Shown one piece after another: positions 31,985 through 43,300 of a stretch of DNA of 64,000 nucleotides (its first letter is position 1; the number at the start of each line of letters is the position of its first letter). Both the position numbers and the translations under genes were made by a program. Source of the stretch: Prorocentrum cordatum (Eukaryota; Sar; Dinophyceae; Prorocentrales; Prorocentraceae). A model generated the notes under the pieces. It saw nothing but the letters and a program-made list of their open reading frames with translations. It was not told the origin of the DNA and made no database searches. The stretch lies in contig CAUYUJ010003688.1 of assembly GCA_963575745.1 (NCBI GenBank), forward strand, positions 1 through 64,000, in the 5' to 3' direction.

Positions 31985-32115
31985 TAGAAGGAATATACAG
32001 ATTCTCAAAAATAAGACAAGTAGCAAAAAAGAAGGATTTCTCAAACATAGATTTCTCAAACATAGATTTCTCGCAGGCGAAAAAGAAGGATTTCTCAAAA
32101 ATAGCCGCAAGTAGT
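31985..32115 (+). repeat. 17-bp GGATTTCTCAAA(C/A)ATAG repeats
   Basis: Four units, some preceded by AAAAAGAA. Related words follow the family G foldback at 29.4 kb. Confidence 0.75.
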
Positions 32116-32119
32116 GAAA

Positions 32120-32530
32120 GGAAAGTCGTCCCCAGACCGTGTCTGGATTTTTGTTCGTACATTCCTCCCGTAGAGGGACACGTCCGATGTATTCCTTGTT
32201 CCACGGCGTCGACCCTCGGAGGTCTGGACTGGACCGCTTCTCCGGGACCAGTCTCTTTGATCCCGGGTGGCTTCGAGACGGTCCCGCTCTGAGGCCGGAG
32301 CCGCCGTGCTTTATTGGGTGATCTTCAGGAGAGGAAAAAACACACAGACACAATGAATTCTCGATTCCCCAGAAAATATGGGAAAGTATGGGAAGTTGGG
32401 GGGAAGACAGAAACCCAGAAAATATGGGAAAATATAGGGGAATATTTTTATTTGTGTGTATTTATTTGTGTGTCCTGGGGCCCCCTCAGATCTTCCGACT
32501 TGCGAAAGCGCGTCGGGACTGCACACCCCA
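32120..32530. other. No recognised gene
   Basis: Contains GAAAATATGGGAA(A) repeats at 32370-32440 and otherwise ordinary sequence. Confidence 0.5.
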
Positions 32531-32585
32531 CAGGCCCTGGATTCCTCATCCAATGGTTCCTCAGCCAATGCCCCCACCGCGTGCA
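32530..32585 (+). repeat. Family A right-end fragment
   Basis: CAGGCCCTGGATTCCTCATC and CCAATGCCCCCACCGCGTG match the right half of the family A elements; no left end is present. Confidence 0.55.
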
Positions 32586-32879
32586 GAATGTTCTTCCAAA
32601 GTACTCCTGCAGGAGGGCATGCCCGACCTGACCGTGAAATACTTGGAATAGCCGAAGCCAGACACCAGTGGCCGAGGTGGAGCTAGTCAGGAGGAGGACG
32701 AGGAGGAGCGCCCTCAGGGGGGTGGCCGCGCACGCTTCGGGACCGTCGCTCAAGCGGCAGACATACCTCGTCGTCCTTCTTCTCGTCCTCCGTGTCCTCT
32801 TCTTTCTCCTCTTCTTCCTCCTCCTCCTCCTCGTCCTCCTCCTCTTCATCAGCAAATTTCAATTTCGAACCCGATGTAG

Positions 32880-33165
32880 TGTTTCCTGCTCTGGGCCACA
32901 AGGCGGGCGGGATTCGCTTCCGATCGAGCGCGGCGAGAACCGATCCGATTCTCTCCGATTTAATTTTTTCGTGGATCTGGCCTCGACTTTTTTATCCGAT
33001 TGGGCTGGGCGCGAGGCGGAGGCCGAGCGCAAGGCGGAGGCCGAGCGCAAGGCGGAGGCCCAGCGCATGGAGGAGGCCATTCGCGATGAGGCCATTCGCA
33101 AGGCACGCCTGGGGTTCTGGTCCGATCCGATACGATGTCCATGCCACCTTTTAATTCCCGACGCC
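32880..33165 (+). repeat. Family R copy 4
   Basis: CGATCCGATTCTCTCCGAT at 32939, then GCGAGGCGGAGGCCGAGCGC (helix code REAEAERKAEAERKAEAQ) and TCCGATCCGATACGATG. A T core starts about 20 bases after it. Confidence 0.75.
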
Positions 33166-33183
33166 GATTTTCGACCACGTGGC

Positions 33184-33330
33184 AGGTAAAGAAGATATGC
33201 CCCAAAGGGTGGTACGATCGATCACGAAGAGGGTGGGTATCGAGGGTTTGGGGCATACATGCTACATGGTACGCGACCAGATACGAGCGAACAGTTTCAT
33301 ATCATTGTTGAACCCTCACATCTTAAAAAG
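33184..33330 (+). repeat. Family T core, copy 1
   Basis: GGTAAAGAAGATATGCCCC, GGTACGATCG, GGTATCGAGGGTTTGGGG, GCGACCAGATACGAGCGAAC and GTTGAACCCTCA are the conserved words of family T (fuller copies at 37.6 and 49-55 kb). Confidence 0.7.
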
Positions 33331-33389
33331 CAAATATGGTTGATTCCTCCCCCCTCTGGTAACATCATTTCAGGAGGGATACGGGTCAG

Positions 33390-33830
33390 TGTAAGTATTG
33401 TTTGCTCCCTTGCTCCCTTGCGCCCTTGCCGCTATGGGCGCAGCCCTGCTCCCTTGCTCCCTTGCGCCCCAGCTCCCTGGCCCCCCCACCGCCCCAGGAG
33501 GATGAAGGTGCAAGGGCGTTAGAGGGTAAGGGTGTGAAGGCGCAAGGGTACAAGGGGGTAAGTGTGCAAGGGTGTGGGGGTGCAAGGGTGTAAGGGTGCA
33601 AGGGTTTCCTCCCCACTCTTGGCTCCTCCTCCTCCTCCTCCTCCTCCTCCTCCTCCTCCTCCTCCTCCTCACCCTTCTCCTCCTCAATGCGCCATTGCGG
33701 CTGAACGCGCAAGGGCGCAATGGTGCATGGACGAAGGGCGCAAGGGCGCAAAGGCGCAAGTGTGCAAGGGTGCAAGGGCGCAAGGTGCAAGGCTGCAAGG
33801 CTGCAAGGTTTGGGGTCCACGCTGGTCAGC
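33390..33830. repeat. CAAGGGTG/GCGCAAGG minisatellite, partly inverted
   Basis: CTTGC(T/G)CCCTTGC units at 33408-33475 are mirrored by GCAAGGGTG(T/C) units at 33505-33605 and 33710-33810. A CTC tract at 33625-33670 separates them. 37430-37515 has similar words. Confidence 0.85.
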
Positions 33831-33839
33831 ATTGCTTTC

Positions 33840-34100
33840 GCCTTATCCTCTCGGGACTTCCCCCCCCGAGATGAGGGGCACAAGAAGGAGAGGGCGAAGA
33901 GATGAGGGAGGCGGGGGGCGGATCAGGAACAATCATTTTGAAACAACGCCCCGCCCTTCGAGAGCTCCAGGTTGGGGTCCGCCAGCGACTGCGGAGGACG
34001 CATGAGCAGGATGAGGAAGGAGGAGGAGGGATGAGGAGTGAGGAGAAGTGGGAGGAGGAGCGGATGAGAGTATTGGGGAGGAGGAAGAAGGAGGACGATG
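33840..34100. other. Purine-rich spacer
   Basis: GGAGGATGAGG-like low-complexity sequence from about 34000. No gene. Confidence 0.5.
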
Positions 34101-36620
34101 TGTGATGAGTGGAAGGGGTTCAGAGGACCGACAAGGAACTCCCGCCATCACCGCCACCACCAGCACCCCTGGCCGCTTCGGCTCCACACGTGGCGGACCG
34201 CAGCCGGAGACCCCGGGGCGCGCCAGCAGCTGGCTGTGTGGGACCCCATACCTCCGCCCAGGGGGGGCCCAGGTCGAGCAGGAGGTGCCGTGGGATCCGT
34301 GCTTCGCTGGAGGGCCAGCGGAGGCCGCCCCCTGGCCGTCCCCGCGGCGGCCTCGCCGCCCATCTGTCCATGCGCCGTTGGCCGTCAGGTCGCCGCGCAG
34401 GCGTCGATCAGACGCGGGCGCGCGGAGAGCCACGGCCACCCCGCCGCAGCCGGGGCGTTCGTCCACAGCGTGGACACCCCGCTGTTGACGTTCGGGCTCC
34501 GCCGGGCCGCGGTTCCGCCGTTGATCCTGCGAGTGCGCCGCTACCACCCCTGAGAGGCCCGATGGGGTTATTCGAAGGGGTCCCCCGACGTGGGGCGCAC
34601 GGGAACTTAAGTCCTTGGGCAGCGGGGTCTCCGCTGCTTGAGGCCAGCGGTCAAGTGGGGGTGGTGCCGGTGGCCGTGTCTCGGGGTGGCATCTGGAGGC
34701 ACCTCGCAACGGCGGCGCAGATGTGACGCTTGGGGCAGGTCTGTGCCGCCGTTCATGTTGCGAGGTCCGACTGCATGTGGATTCATGCAGGCACTTCGGG
34801 CTGTGTCGCACAGGTATTTTGTCTGGGCACAAAAAAAGGCCAGCGGCCCGCCGCGCAGTCCCCGGCATGCCGCGGGCCATTTGGGAGACGCCGCCGCGTC
34901 GTGGCTACAGGGAGAACCGCCGAAGACCTTCAGTACAGAAGTTGCTGCAGTGCTCGCTCCTCTGCCCTAAAGCCGTCGGCGTGACGGCGTCGCCGTCCCA
35001 GAAGCAGGCTGCTGGTGATTATCCGCGGCTTCTCGGTGAGAATGTCTTCGTCCTCGCGGTGTGACAAGCTTGCGCGGCGCGTCCCGCGCGCCGACGTCGT
35101 GCCTCTTCGCAGGGACGGAGATGGCTGGGCCGCGCGCCTGCGCGACGCGCGGACGGTGGACGCGCGATCCTTGGCGGAGGTGCGCAGTTGCGTCACGCCC
35201 AGGCTAGACGAGACCAGCAGGGGCACAAGCGTCTATTTCCAGCGGCGCGCCTCCGGAAGCCTGGCGCGCAACTTCGAGCAGTGCTTTCGCATCCGCGCAC
35301 GGCCTGGCCAACCAGTGGGCCGCGCACGTTGCGGTGCCGCGGGGTTCCGCAGAGACGACGCAGCTTTGCGGCAGCGTGGCCGAAATCCATCCTCAGGCTC
35401 TGCGGGGCCACGTGGCCGCCAGCGTTGCCGTGGGCAGACCGCGCGGCGCGCCACAAAGAACCGACCGAGTTGCGCAAGCCCGCTGTGTCCTCGATTGACG
35501 CTCGATTGTCCGCAAGTCCGCTGCTTCCCGCGCCCGTTTGACGCGCGCCCTTGGCGCTGTTCTCGGGAGGTATGAGGGCGATCGTTCCCCGGCATCTGCG
35601 TCCGCCAGCCGCCCAGGAGAGCACCGGTCTACATGACAGCGACCTTCCTGACGTTCGCTGTCCAGAATTTCTGCGGCGAGCTGCCTGTCCATCACAGGAT
35701 CTTTAGTCTGAACGCTACCACGCTTTATATTTGCAGTTCGGCTCTGGCGGCGGTTGCCGCCGTGATGGCGGTGCCGCCAGCTGGTGCTTTGCGTTCAATG
35801 CTGAAGGCGGCGCGCGGCAATTTCCTGGGCAAGGCTATGGACCGTGTGCAGCGCCTTCAGCGCTTGTACAAATAGGCCGTGCACAGCGCCTTCAATGCCC
35901 CGCTCCCCGGCGCCGGGGACACCGCGAAGCAAGCCTGGCGCCAGGCCGCGGTCTCGCAGCCGCGGCCAGAGGGGCCGCAGCCGCATCCAGCGCCCTTCGG
36001 GAAGTGCTGGTTGACTGGCGCCGCCGACGATCTCGAGGAGGTCCACCGCGACCAGCCCAGGCTCGCCGAGGGCGAGCGGGACGGCGTGCGCCAGGGCCAG
36101 CAGGGCCAGCGTCGGCGCTGCACTCGCGGCGCGAGGAGGCGAGACGGAGACTGGGACTGTCCTCGCTGCGGGGAGATGGTGTTCAAGACTTGGACCAAGG
36201 ACCGCTGTTTCAAGCGCCGGCAGGCCCGACCCGAGGATTCACCCGACGCGAGCAGAGGCGGGGACAGAGGCGGGACCAGTCCCAGCGGCGGGACGACGTG
36301 GGGCGAGCGCTGCTTCCGATGCCAGGAGAGCGTCGGAGCGCTTGCAACGAGGTGGGCGAGAAGGTGCTACACTACTGGAGCGGGACTTATGGAAAATGGA
36401 TCGTGTTGCCGTTCTCGGGTTTTCGGGGCCATCCATGGGCCCCGGGATTGCCACACAATCCTTGGCCCCCGGGCTCCCCAGCATCCCAGGGCAGCCCGGG
36501 GTCCAAGGACCCAGAAGAACCAGCCCGGCGACCGAGGCGAGGCGCCAGGGCGTGGCCAGGCAGGGGGTTCCGAAGGGTCCTGCCAGAGCGGCCGCCGCTG
36601 CTGCAGTGAGGCCCTTCTTG
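34100..36620 (+). pseudogene. G+C-rich region with a RanBP2-like zinc-finger fragment
   Basis: At 36146-36217 one frame reads GDWDCPRCGEMVFKTWTKDR followed by CFK. The W-x-C-x2-C start is that of a RanBP2-type zinc finger, but C2 to C3 spans 12 residues instead of the usual 10, and the fourth Cys is Arg (CGC for TGC). A second CFRC sits at about 36310 without its own front half. At 36345-36402 a different frame reads NEVGEKVLHYWSGTYGKWI, which looks like a small beta-barrel start. The frame change between them suggests an intron, a frameshift or decay. 35042-35340 also has a coding-like composition (ATG at 35042) but no known family. I infer a broken or multi-exon gene; function unknown. Confidence 0.3.
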
Positions 36621-36674
36621 TATGCGGTCAGACGGCGAGGGACGGCCCTCGGCAGGAGACCAGTTCTCCGAGGC

Positions 36675-36833
36675 GGGAATTTACTCATGACCACCGCCTG
36701 GAGGGTCAGTTCTCGGAGCCTCGGCAGGCCGTGGGTGTGAACATATTCGGGCCCCGCGGGGCCGAAACATATCCATCTCCGCCGCCCGCTAGGGCACCAG
36801 GGCGTCGGCTCCCAGGCGGTGGATCTGGATAAG
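36675..36833 (+). repeat. Foldback family C, copy 3
   Basis: Same word order as 17055-17213: TGACCACCGCCTGGAGG, TCGGCAGGC, CATATTCGGGCCCC, ATATCCATCTCCGCCGCCCG, CCAGGCGGTGGATCTGGAT. Confidence 0.75.
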
Positions 36834-37219
36834 CCCCCGCCTCGCAAGTTCTTCCCCGTGCCTGGTCACGGGTGGGTTCTGCGTGGACTTGCAAAACGTG
36901 CTTCGTTGTTTCCCGAGCTCGCCCCGGCCGCGCGCCGGCGCCGTGGCCGCGGAGGTCCCAATAGCCAGGCGCTGCTTCGGTTAGGCGGTGAGATGTGGCG
37001 CGGGATCGCCGCCGTTGGCGAGCCCAGCCAGGCTGCTCGTGGCGCTCGTGGCTCGTCCAGACTCGGGCCGCCGCCATGAAAATGAACAGGAGGAGGACAG
37101 GGGAGGAGCAGGATGACAGTGGGGAGCATCGGGCGGAAGGGGGAGAAGGGGCGCGGCTGGGGAAGGAGCGCGAAGAGAGGGATGGGGCGGGGCGAAGAGC
37201 CAGGAGCGAGAGGGAGGAG

Positions 37220-37365
37220 GAGTGAGGAGGAACCAGCGGGAGGAGGAGGAGGAGGAGGAGGAGGAGGAGGAGGAGGAGGAGGAGGAGGAGGAGGAGGAGG
37301 AGGGAGGAGGAGGAGGGGGAGGAGAAGGAGGGGGAGGAGGAGGAGGAGGAAGAGGAGGAAACGGA
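37220..37365. repeat. (GGA)n microsatellite
   Basis: Long GGA repeat. The flanking 36840-37220 has no recognised gene. Confidence 0.9.
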
Positions 37366-37559
37366 ACGGAAGGGGGGTCATTACGCACTGGCGATCGAGG
37401 GCGCCAGGGCGCCGGGGAGGGTAGCAAGGGAGCAGGGTTGCGCCCATAGTGGCAAGGGCGCACAGGGCGCAAGGGAGCAGGGCTGCGGCCTTCGCGGCGA
37501 AAGGCGCAAGGGCGCAGCCCGAAAGTAACCCCAGATCCCGCCCACGCTGGGTAACATAC

Positions 37560-38225
37560 TGTGGGATTTTGCAGTTGAAGTTCCCTTCTTGGGGCTCGGC
37601 TCGCATCCGGTGTGCTACAGGGGAAATTATTGTGCTTAAGAGTGTGCCTCGCCTGTGGTCCCCAGTTTTCAATAGCTGCGGCTCTCGCTTGTTATTTCCT
37701 CACAATTTGTGTACAGGAATCGCGCTCTCACCCGATCTCACCCGGGAGTTCATCACAATGTACACACGAATCGCGCTTTCGCGAAGGGCGCCCTCGCAAT
37801 TTTTTTGCATGCCACGCCTTCGACATTCAGGAATCACGTTCACTGGAGTTCCTCACGATTTATTTGGGAATCGCGATTCAGGCAGGACTGATGCTTCAGC
37901 GACCCGCCCGTTCGACCCAGCCGATTGGGTCAGCCCCCCAGACCCGCCCATCTAGTTTTGTCGTTTGTTTTCTTGCTCCGACCCGCCCCCTCTAATCTTT
38001 CTCGTGTTCCATCCTTCTCCCTCCCCATTGTCCCTTCCCTCCGCCCCCCTTCTCCCTGCCTTTTGTCGAACATGCGCCAACTGCACGTTGCAGGTAAAGA
38101 AGGCCTACTCCCAAAAGGGTATGATCGAGGACAAAAAAAGGGTGGGTCATGACGAGGGTTGGGGATATGCATGGTGAGTGACAGGCGAGCAGATAAGAAC
38201 GAACAGTCTTGAAACGACGAAGCTT
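37560..38225 (+). repeat. Family T, near-complete copy
   Basis: Order: TTGTGGTCCCC, then four degenerate units ending in TTCCTCACAATTT or similar with CAGGAATCGCGCTCTC between, then CTTCAGCGACCCGCC, a C/T-rich block, GCAGGTAAAGAAGG, GACGAGGGTTGGGGATATG and GCGAGCAGATAAGAACGAAC. The same order occurs at 49.5, 51.7, 52.4 and 53.5 kb. Confidence 0.75.
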
Positions 38226-38249
38226 AGTTAACCGTGCAGCGGCAGTTAT

Positions 38250-38940
38250 CGTTGGAAGCCCTACACGCGCCGTGGCGTTGCCGCCTCGGCGCCGGCTGCA
38301 CTTCCTCTGGAAGCGAGGCTCACGCTCGGGCGCCTCGGGGGACCGCCGCAGTGCCGCCCCCCGTCCAGCAGCAACGACGGCCCCGCTCGAAGCGCTCCGT
38401 CCTTCTGCTCGGGACTGGTGCCCTTGCCCGCCGCCGAAGGCCTGCTTTCTCGAGCAGAACCGGCGGTCCCGTTCGATACATCCTTGCTTTTGTACTCAGG
38501 GCTGGCGCTCCCGCCTGGGCGCCGCAAGCGCCCCCCCCCCTCCCCCTGCAAACAACGACGGTCCCGCTCGATACTTCCCCCGTTTTTGTTCCAGATTCCC
38601 AGAGGCCCTGAAGCTTTCTTAGTCCCCGGTGAATTTTCAGCATACAAGATTCTTATTGTTGGATGCCCTACATCCGCCCTGGAACTCTCGCCTCGGCGCC
38701 CGATTCATTCCCTTTGGAATTAGGCTCACGCTCAGGCGTCGCGGGGTTGCGCCGAAACGGGCCCCCCAACAACCACAACGCTCCGGCTCGACATCTCCTC
38801 CTATTCTGCTTGGAACCGATGCCATGCCCCTGCTCGCCGCCGACAGCCAGCCTTCCAACCAAACCGGCGCTCCAGCTCGATGCATCCTTGCTTTTTGCTC
38901 AGGACCTGACGCTCTCGCCTCGGCGCGCGGGAGCCCGAGG
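38250..38940 (+). repeat. Two-copy ~405-bp duplication
   Basis: GTTGGA(A/T)GCCCTACA, CGCCTCGGCGCC, AGGCTCACGCTC(G/A)GGCG and CGATGCATCCTTGCTTTT-type words recur with a shift of about 405 bases. Long frames here have no domains. Confidence 0.75.
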
Positions 38941-38950
38941 CGGCGACACG

Positions 38951-39056
<106 letters not shown>

Positions 39057-39749
39057 GTCCTCGCCCTCGTCCTCGTGCTCGTCCTCGTCGTCCCTCCTCC
39101 GTCCTCCCTCCCCTCCTCCTGCTCCCTCCCCTCCTTCCTTTTCCCGAGGGCCAGAGGCTCCCCCGATCCAGGCCTTCTTCAAAAATGCCCCGAGGCCCCC
39201 TTCGAGTGGCCACAGAGCCCTCCAGCTCAGCTTCGAAGCGTCTCCCAGGGACCGCCAGGTTCCCCACAGGGGCTCTGAAGCTCCTCGGAGAGGCTGTGGG
39301 AGCTGTCCAAGGCGTTCTGGAGGCTTTCCAAGGGGCGCCAGAGGATCTCCCAGAAGTTGGGGCGACTGTCCCAGCGGTTTTAGGCCACCCGGGCGTGGAG
39401 ATACCAAGAAGCATGGCGTCGGCAGGGCGATTGCGAGGGCGATGTGCGCCCTGGGCTGGAGATGTTGAAGTGAAGTGCCTCGGAAGAGGTGTTGTCAAGA
39501 CCTCCTCGGGCGGGAGATCTGGGTAATTCTTAAATCTGTTTAGAAGATGACGACCCTCCCCCCTCCCCCTCCCTCCCGGATCCCGACTGCCATTAATTCG
39601 CAGCCAAAGAACTATGTCTTTAACTGTCCCACCTTGCAAACAGTCCACGGGGACCGAACGATGCGATTGATAAATGCACACATGTATGTCTGTATGTCTA
39701 TACGTGTATACATGTGTCAGCTTGTACAGAACAAACATTTGTAAATTTG

Positions 39750-40190
39750 GGATTCTGGGAGCCAACATAAGCCACCCGTTGTGTTCTGTGGTGCTGAATG
39801 GCTTTATGCTGTCTCCCAGAGTCCCACATTTACAATCGGTTTCAATCGGTTTTTCTCACGGTTTCGGGGGTCACACGTGTCGCCCGCTGTTGTTTTTGAA
39901 AATGAATGTCCCTATGATTGCTCCCATAATCCCAAATGTAGATGTACACTTCGTTTCTCTCTGACGGTTTTGGGGGGCGACACGTGCCACCCATGGTTTT
40001 TGGTGACGTTGAATGGCCTCACGTTGGCTCCCAGAATCCTATATTCAAAATTGGTTTATTCTCACGCGGTTTCGGGGGTGACGCGTGTCACCCGTTGCTA
40101 TTATGAGGCTGACTGGCTTTATTTTTGGCTCCCAGAATTTCCAACTTACAAATGGTGTGTCTCATGCGGTTTCGAGGGTGACGCGTAGGA
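39750..40190 (+). repeat. ~105-bp tandem repeats with a GGGTGACGCGTGTCACCC palindrome
   Basis: Four units: GGCTCCCAGAAT, a TTTACAAATGGTTT-like word, CTCACGCGGTTTCGGGGGTGA, CGTGTCACCC, then TGAATGGCTTTAT. The 18-base palindrome is clearest in the third unit (about 40075-40092). Confidence 0.85.
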
Positions 40191-40322
40191 TTCCGCCCCT
40201 ACGCGCGGAGCGCTAAGGATTCCGCCCCTGCGCGCGGAGCGTCAAGGCGGTCGCGGGGACGTCCCCAGCGGTCCGGTTTGTTCCGCTTTTCTCTTGTGTT
40301 CAATATTCCCACTACAGCGCTG

Positions 40323-43300
40323 AGAACATGATGGACCCACGAACCCGGAAAGGGATATAGACATGTGGAGCATGGACACGTTTTCATGATACCCAACTGG
40401 GCAACACCTCACGAAACATCCCACGAGACACCTCACGAAACAGCCCACGAGACACCTCACGAAACATTCCACGAGACACCTCACGAAACATTTCACGAGA
40501 CACCCCGCGAAACATTCCACGAGACACCCCACGAAACATTCCACGACGACAGGCAACCACTCAACCAAGGCGGTGTGGTCGTGCTGGGGAGTGGTCGTGC
40601 TGGGGTGTGGTCGTGCTGGGGGGTGGTCGTGCTGGGGGGTGGTCGTGCTGGGGGGGTGGTCGTGCTGGGGGGTGGTCGTGCTGGGGCGTGGTCGTGCTGG
40701 GGCGTGGTCGTGCTGGGGCGTGGTCGTGCTGGGGCGTGGTCGTGCTGGGGCGTTGTCGTGCTGGGGCGTGCGTGCTGGGGTGGGGTCGTGCTGTGGTAAG
40801 GTCGTGCTGGGGTGTGGTCGTGCTGGGGTGTGGTCTTGCTGGGGTGGGGTCGTGCTGGGGTGTGGTCATGCTGGGGTGGGGTCGTGCTGGGGTGTGGTCG
40901 TGCTGGGGTGTGGTCGTGCTAGGGTGGGGTCGTGCTGGGGTGGGTGTGGTCGTGCTGGGTGTGGTCGTGCTGGGGTGTGGTCGTGCTGGGGCGGGTGGTC
41001 GTGCTGGGTGGGGTCGTGCTGGGGTGGTCGTGCTTGGGGTGGGTTCGTGCTGGGGTGCTCCGCACCCTGTGATTTATCCAATCGGTCGTGCTGGGGTGTG
41101 GTCGTGATGCTGGGGGGTGGTCGTGCTGGGTGTGGTCGTGCTGGGTGTGGGTCGTGCTGGGGTGTGGTCGTGCTGGGGGTGGTCGTGCTGGGGGTGGTCG
41201 TGCTGGGGTGTGGTCATGCTGGGGGTGTGGTCGTGCTGAGGTGTCCCGCACCCTGTGATTTATCGATCGGGATTTCAAAAACAAGCGTTTCGCCTGAGAC
41301 ATCCTCAAATTTTAATCCGCCGGCCTCCTTCGACCTCGATATTTATCAGGGAAAAATTTCGCCGGCCTCCTTCAAGTTTGGCACCGGGGACATGTTTACA
41401 TACTAAAAGAGAACCCTGGGCCTTTGCCCTTTCCGGGAACATGATGGACCCACGAACCCGGAAAGGGATATAGACATGTGGAGCATAAGGACAGTTTTTC
41501 AGGATACCAACTGGGGCAACACCTCACGTAAACATCCCACGAGACACCTCACGAAAACAAGCCACGAGACACTCACGAAACAACCGCGGTGACCCCTCAC
41601 GAAACATTTCACGGAGACACCCGCGAAACATTCCAACGAGACACCCCACTCACCCAAGGCTTGGTGTGGTCGTGCTGGGGAGTGGTCGTGCTGGGGTGTG
41701 GTCGTGCTGGGGGGTGGTCGTGCTGGGGGGTGGTCGTGCTGGTGGGGTGGTCGTGCTGGGGGGTGGTCGTGCTGGGGCGTGGTCGTGCTGGGGCGTGGTC
41801 GTGCTGGGGCGTGTTCGTGCTGGGGCGTGGTCGTGCTGGGGCGTGGTCGTGCTGGGGTGTGGTCGTGCTGTGGTAAGGTCGTGCTGGGGTGCGGTCGTGC
41901 TGGGGTGTGGTCTTGCTGGGGTGGGGTCGTGCTGGGGTGTGATCGTGCTGGGGTGGGGTCGTGCTGGGGTGTGGTCGTGCTGGGGGGTGGTCGTGCTAGG
42001 GTGGGGTCGTGCTGGGGTGGGGTCGTGCTGGGGAGTGGTCGTGCTGGGGTGTGGTCGTGCTGGGGTGTGGTCATGCTGGGGCGTGGTCGTGCTGGGGTGG
42101 GGTCGTGCTGGGGTGGGGTCGTGCTGGGGTGGGTTCGTGCTGGGGTGCTCCGCACCCTGTGATTTATCGATCGGGTCGTGCTGGGGTGTGGTCGTGCTGG
42201 GGTGTGGTCGTGCTGGGGTGTGGTCGTGCTGGGGTGTGGTCGTGCTGGGGTGTGGTCGTGCTGGGGAGTGGTCGTGCTGGGGTGTGGTCGTGCTGGGGTG
42301 TGGTCGTGCTGGGGTGTGGTCGTGCTGGGGTGTGGTCGTGCTGGGGGGTGGTCGTGCTGGGGGGGGTGGTCGTGCTGGGGTGTGGTCGTGCTGGGGCGTG
42401 GTCGTGCTGGGGCGTGGTCGTGCTGGGGCGTGGTCGTGCTGTGGTGAGGTCGTGCTGGGGTGTGGTCGTGCTGGGGTGTGGTCTTGCTGGGGTAGGGTCG
42501 TGCTGGGGTCGGGTCGTGCTGGGGTGTGGTCGAGCTGGGGTATGGTCGAGCTGGGGTGGGGTCGTGCTGGGGTGGGGTCGTGCTGGGGTCTGGTCGTGCT
42601 GGAGTGTGTGGTCGTGCTGGGGTATGGTCGTGCGCTGGGTGGGGGTCGTGCATTTCGCTCGAGAATCTGCCAAAATTCAGGAAAATCGTAAACAAAAACA
42701 AACAACATTAGTCGAAACATCTCGAAATTCCTTCGGCGGGGGCGCTTTTCTCGCGTCGCGGTCGGCTCTGCAAACAAGCGTTTCGCTGAGAATCCTCGGC
42801 AAAACTCTGCGGAGCAAGCGTTTCGCTCGAGGCATCCTAACACCACGAACATGATGGACCCACGAACCCGGGACGGGATAAAAGACATGTGCAGCATGGT
42901 CCAGTCTTTCACGATACCACTGGGCGACATCTCACGAAACATCCCACGAGACACCCCCCCGAAACATCCCACGAGACACCTCACCGAAACATTTCCACGA
43001 GACACCTCACGAAACATTCCACGAGACACCTCACGAAACATTCCACGAGACACCCCGTGAAACATTCCACGAGACACCCCACGAACAGGCAACACTCAAC
43101 CAGACACGCCACGAAACATTCCACGGGGGTGCGACTGGGTGTGGTCGTGCTGGGGTGTGGTCGTGCTGGGGTGTGGTCGTGCTGGGGTGTGGTCGTGCTG
43201 GGGTGTGGTCGTGCTGGGGTTTGGTCGTGCTGGGGTGTGGTCGTGCTGGGGTGTGGTCGTGCTGGGGGGTGGTCGTGCTGGGGGGGTGGTCGTGTGGGGG

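Noticed and set aside
40406-40547. 24-bp direct repeats as a CRISPR array
   Set aside because: Units are contiguous with no unique spacers, in a eukaryotic satellite, and there are no cas genes.
41650-43095. 481-codon - strand frame (His/Pro/Thr repeats)
   Set aside because: By-product of the 16-bp satellite, which is stop-free in every frame.
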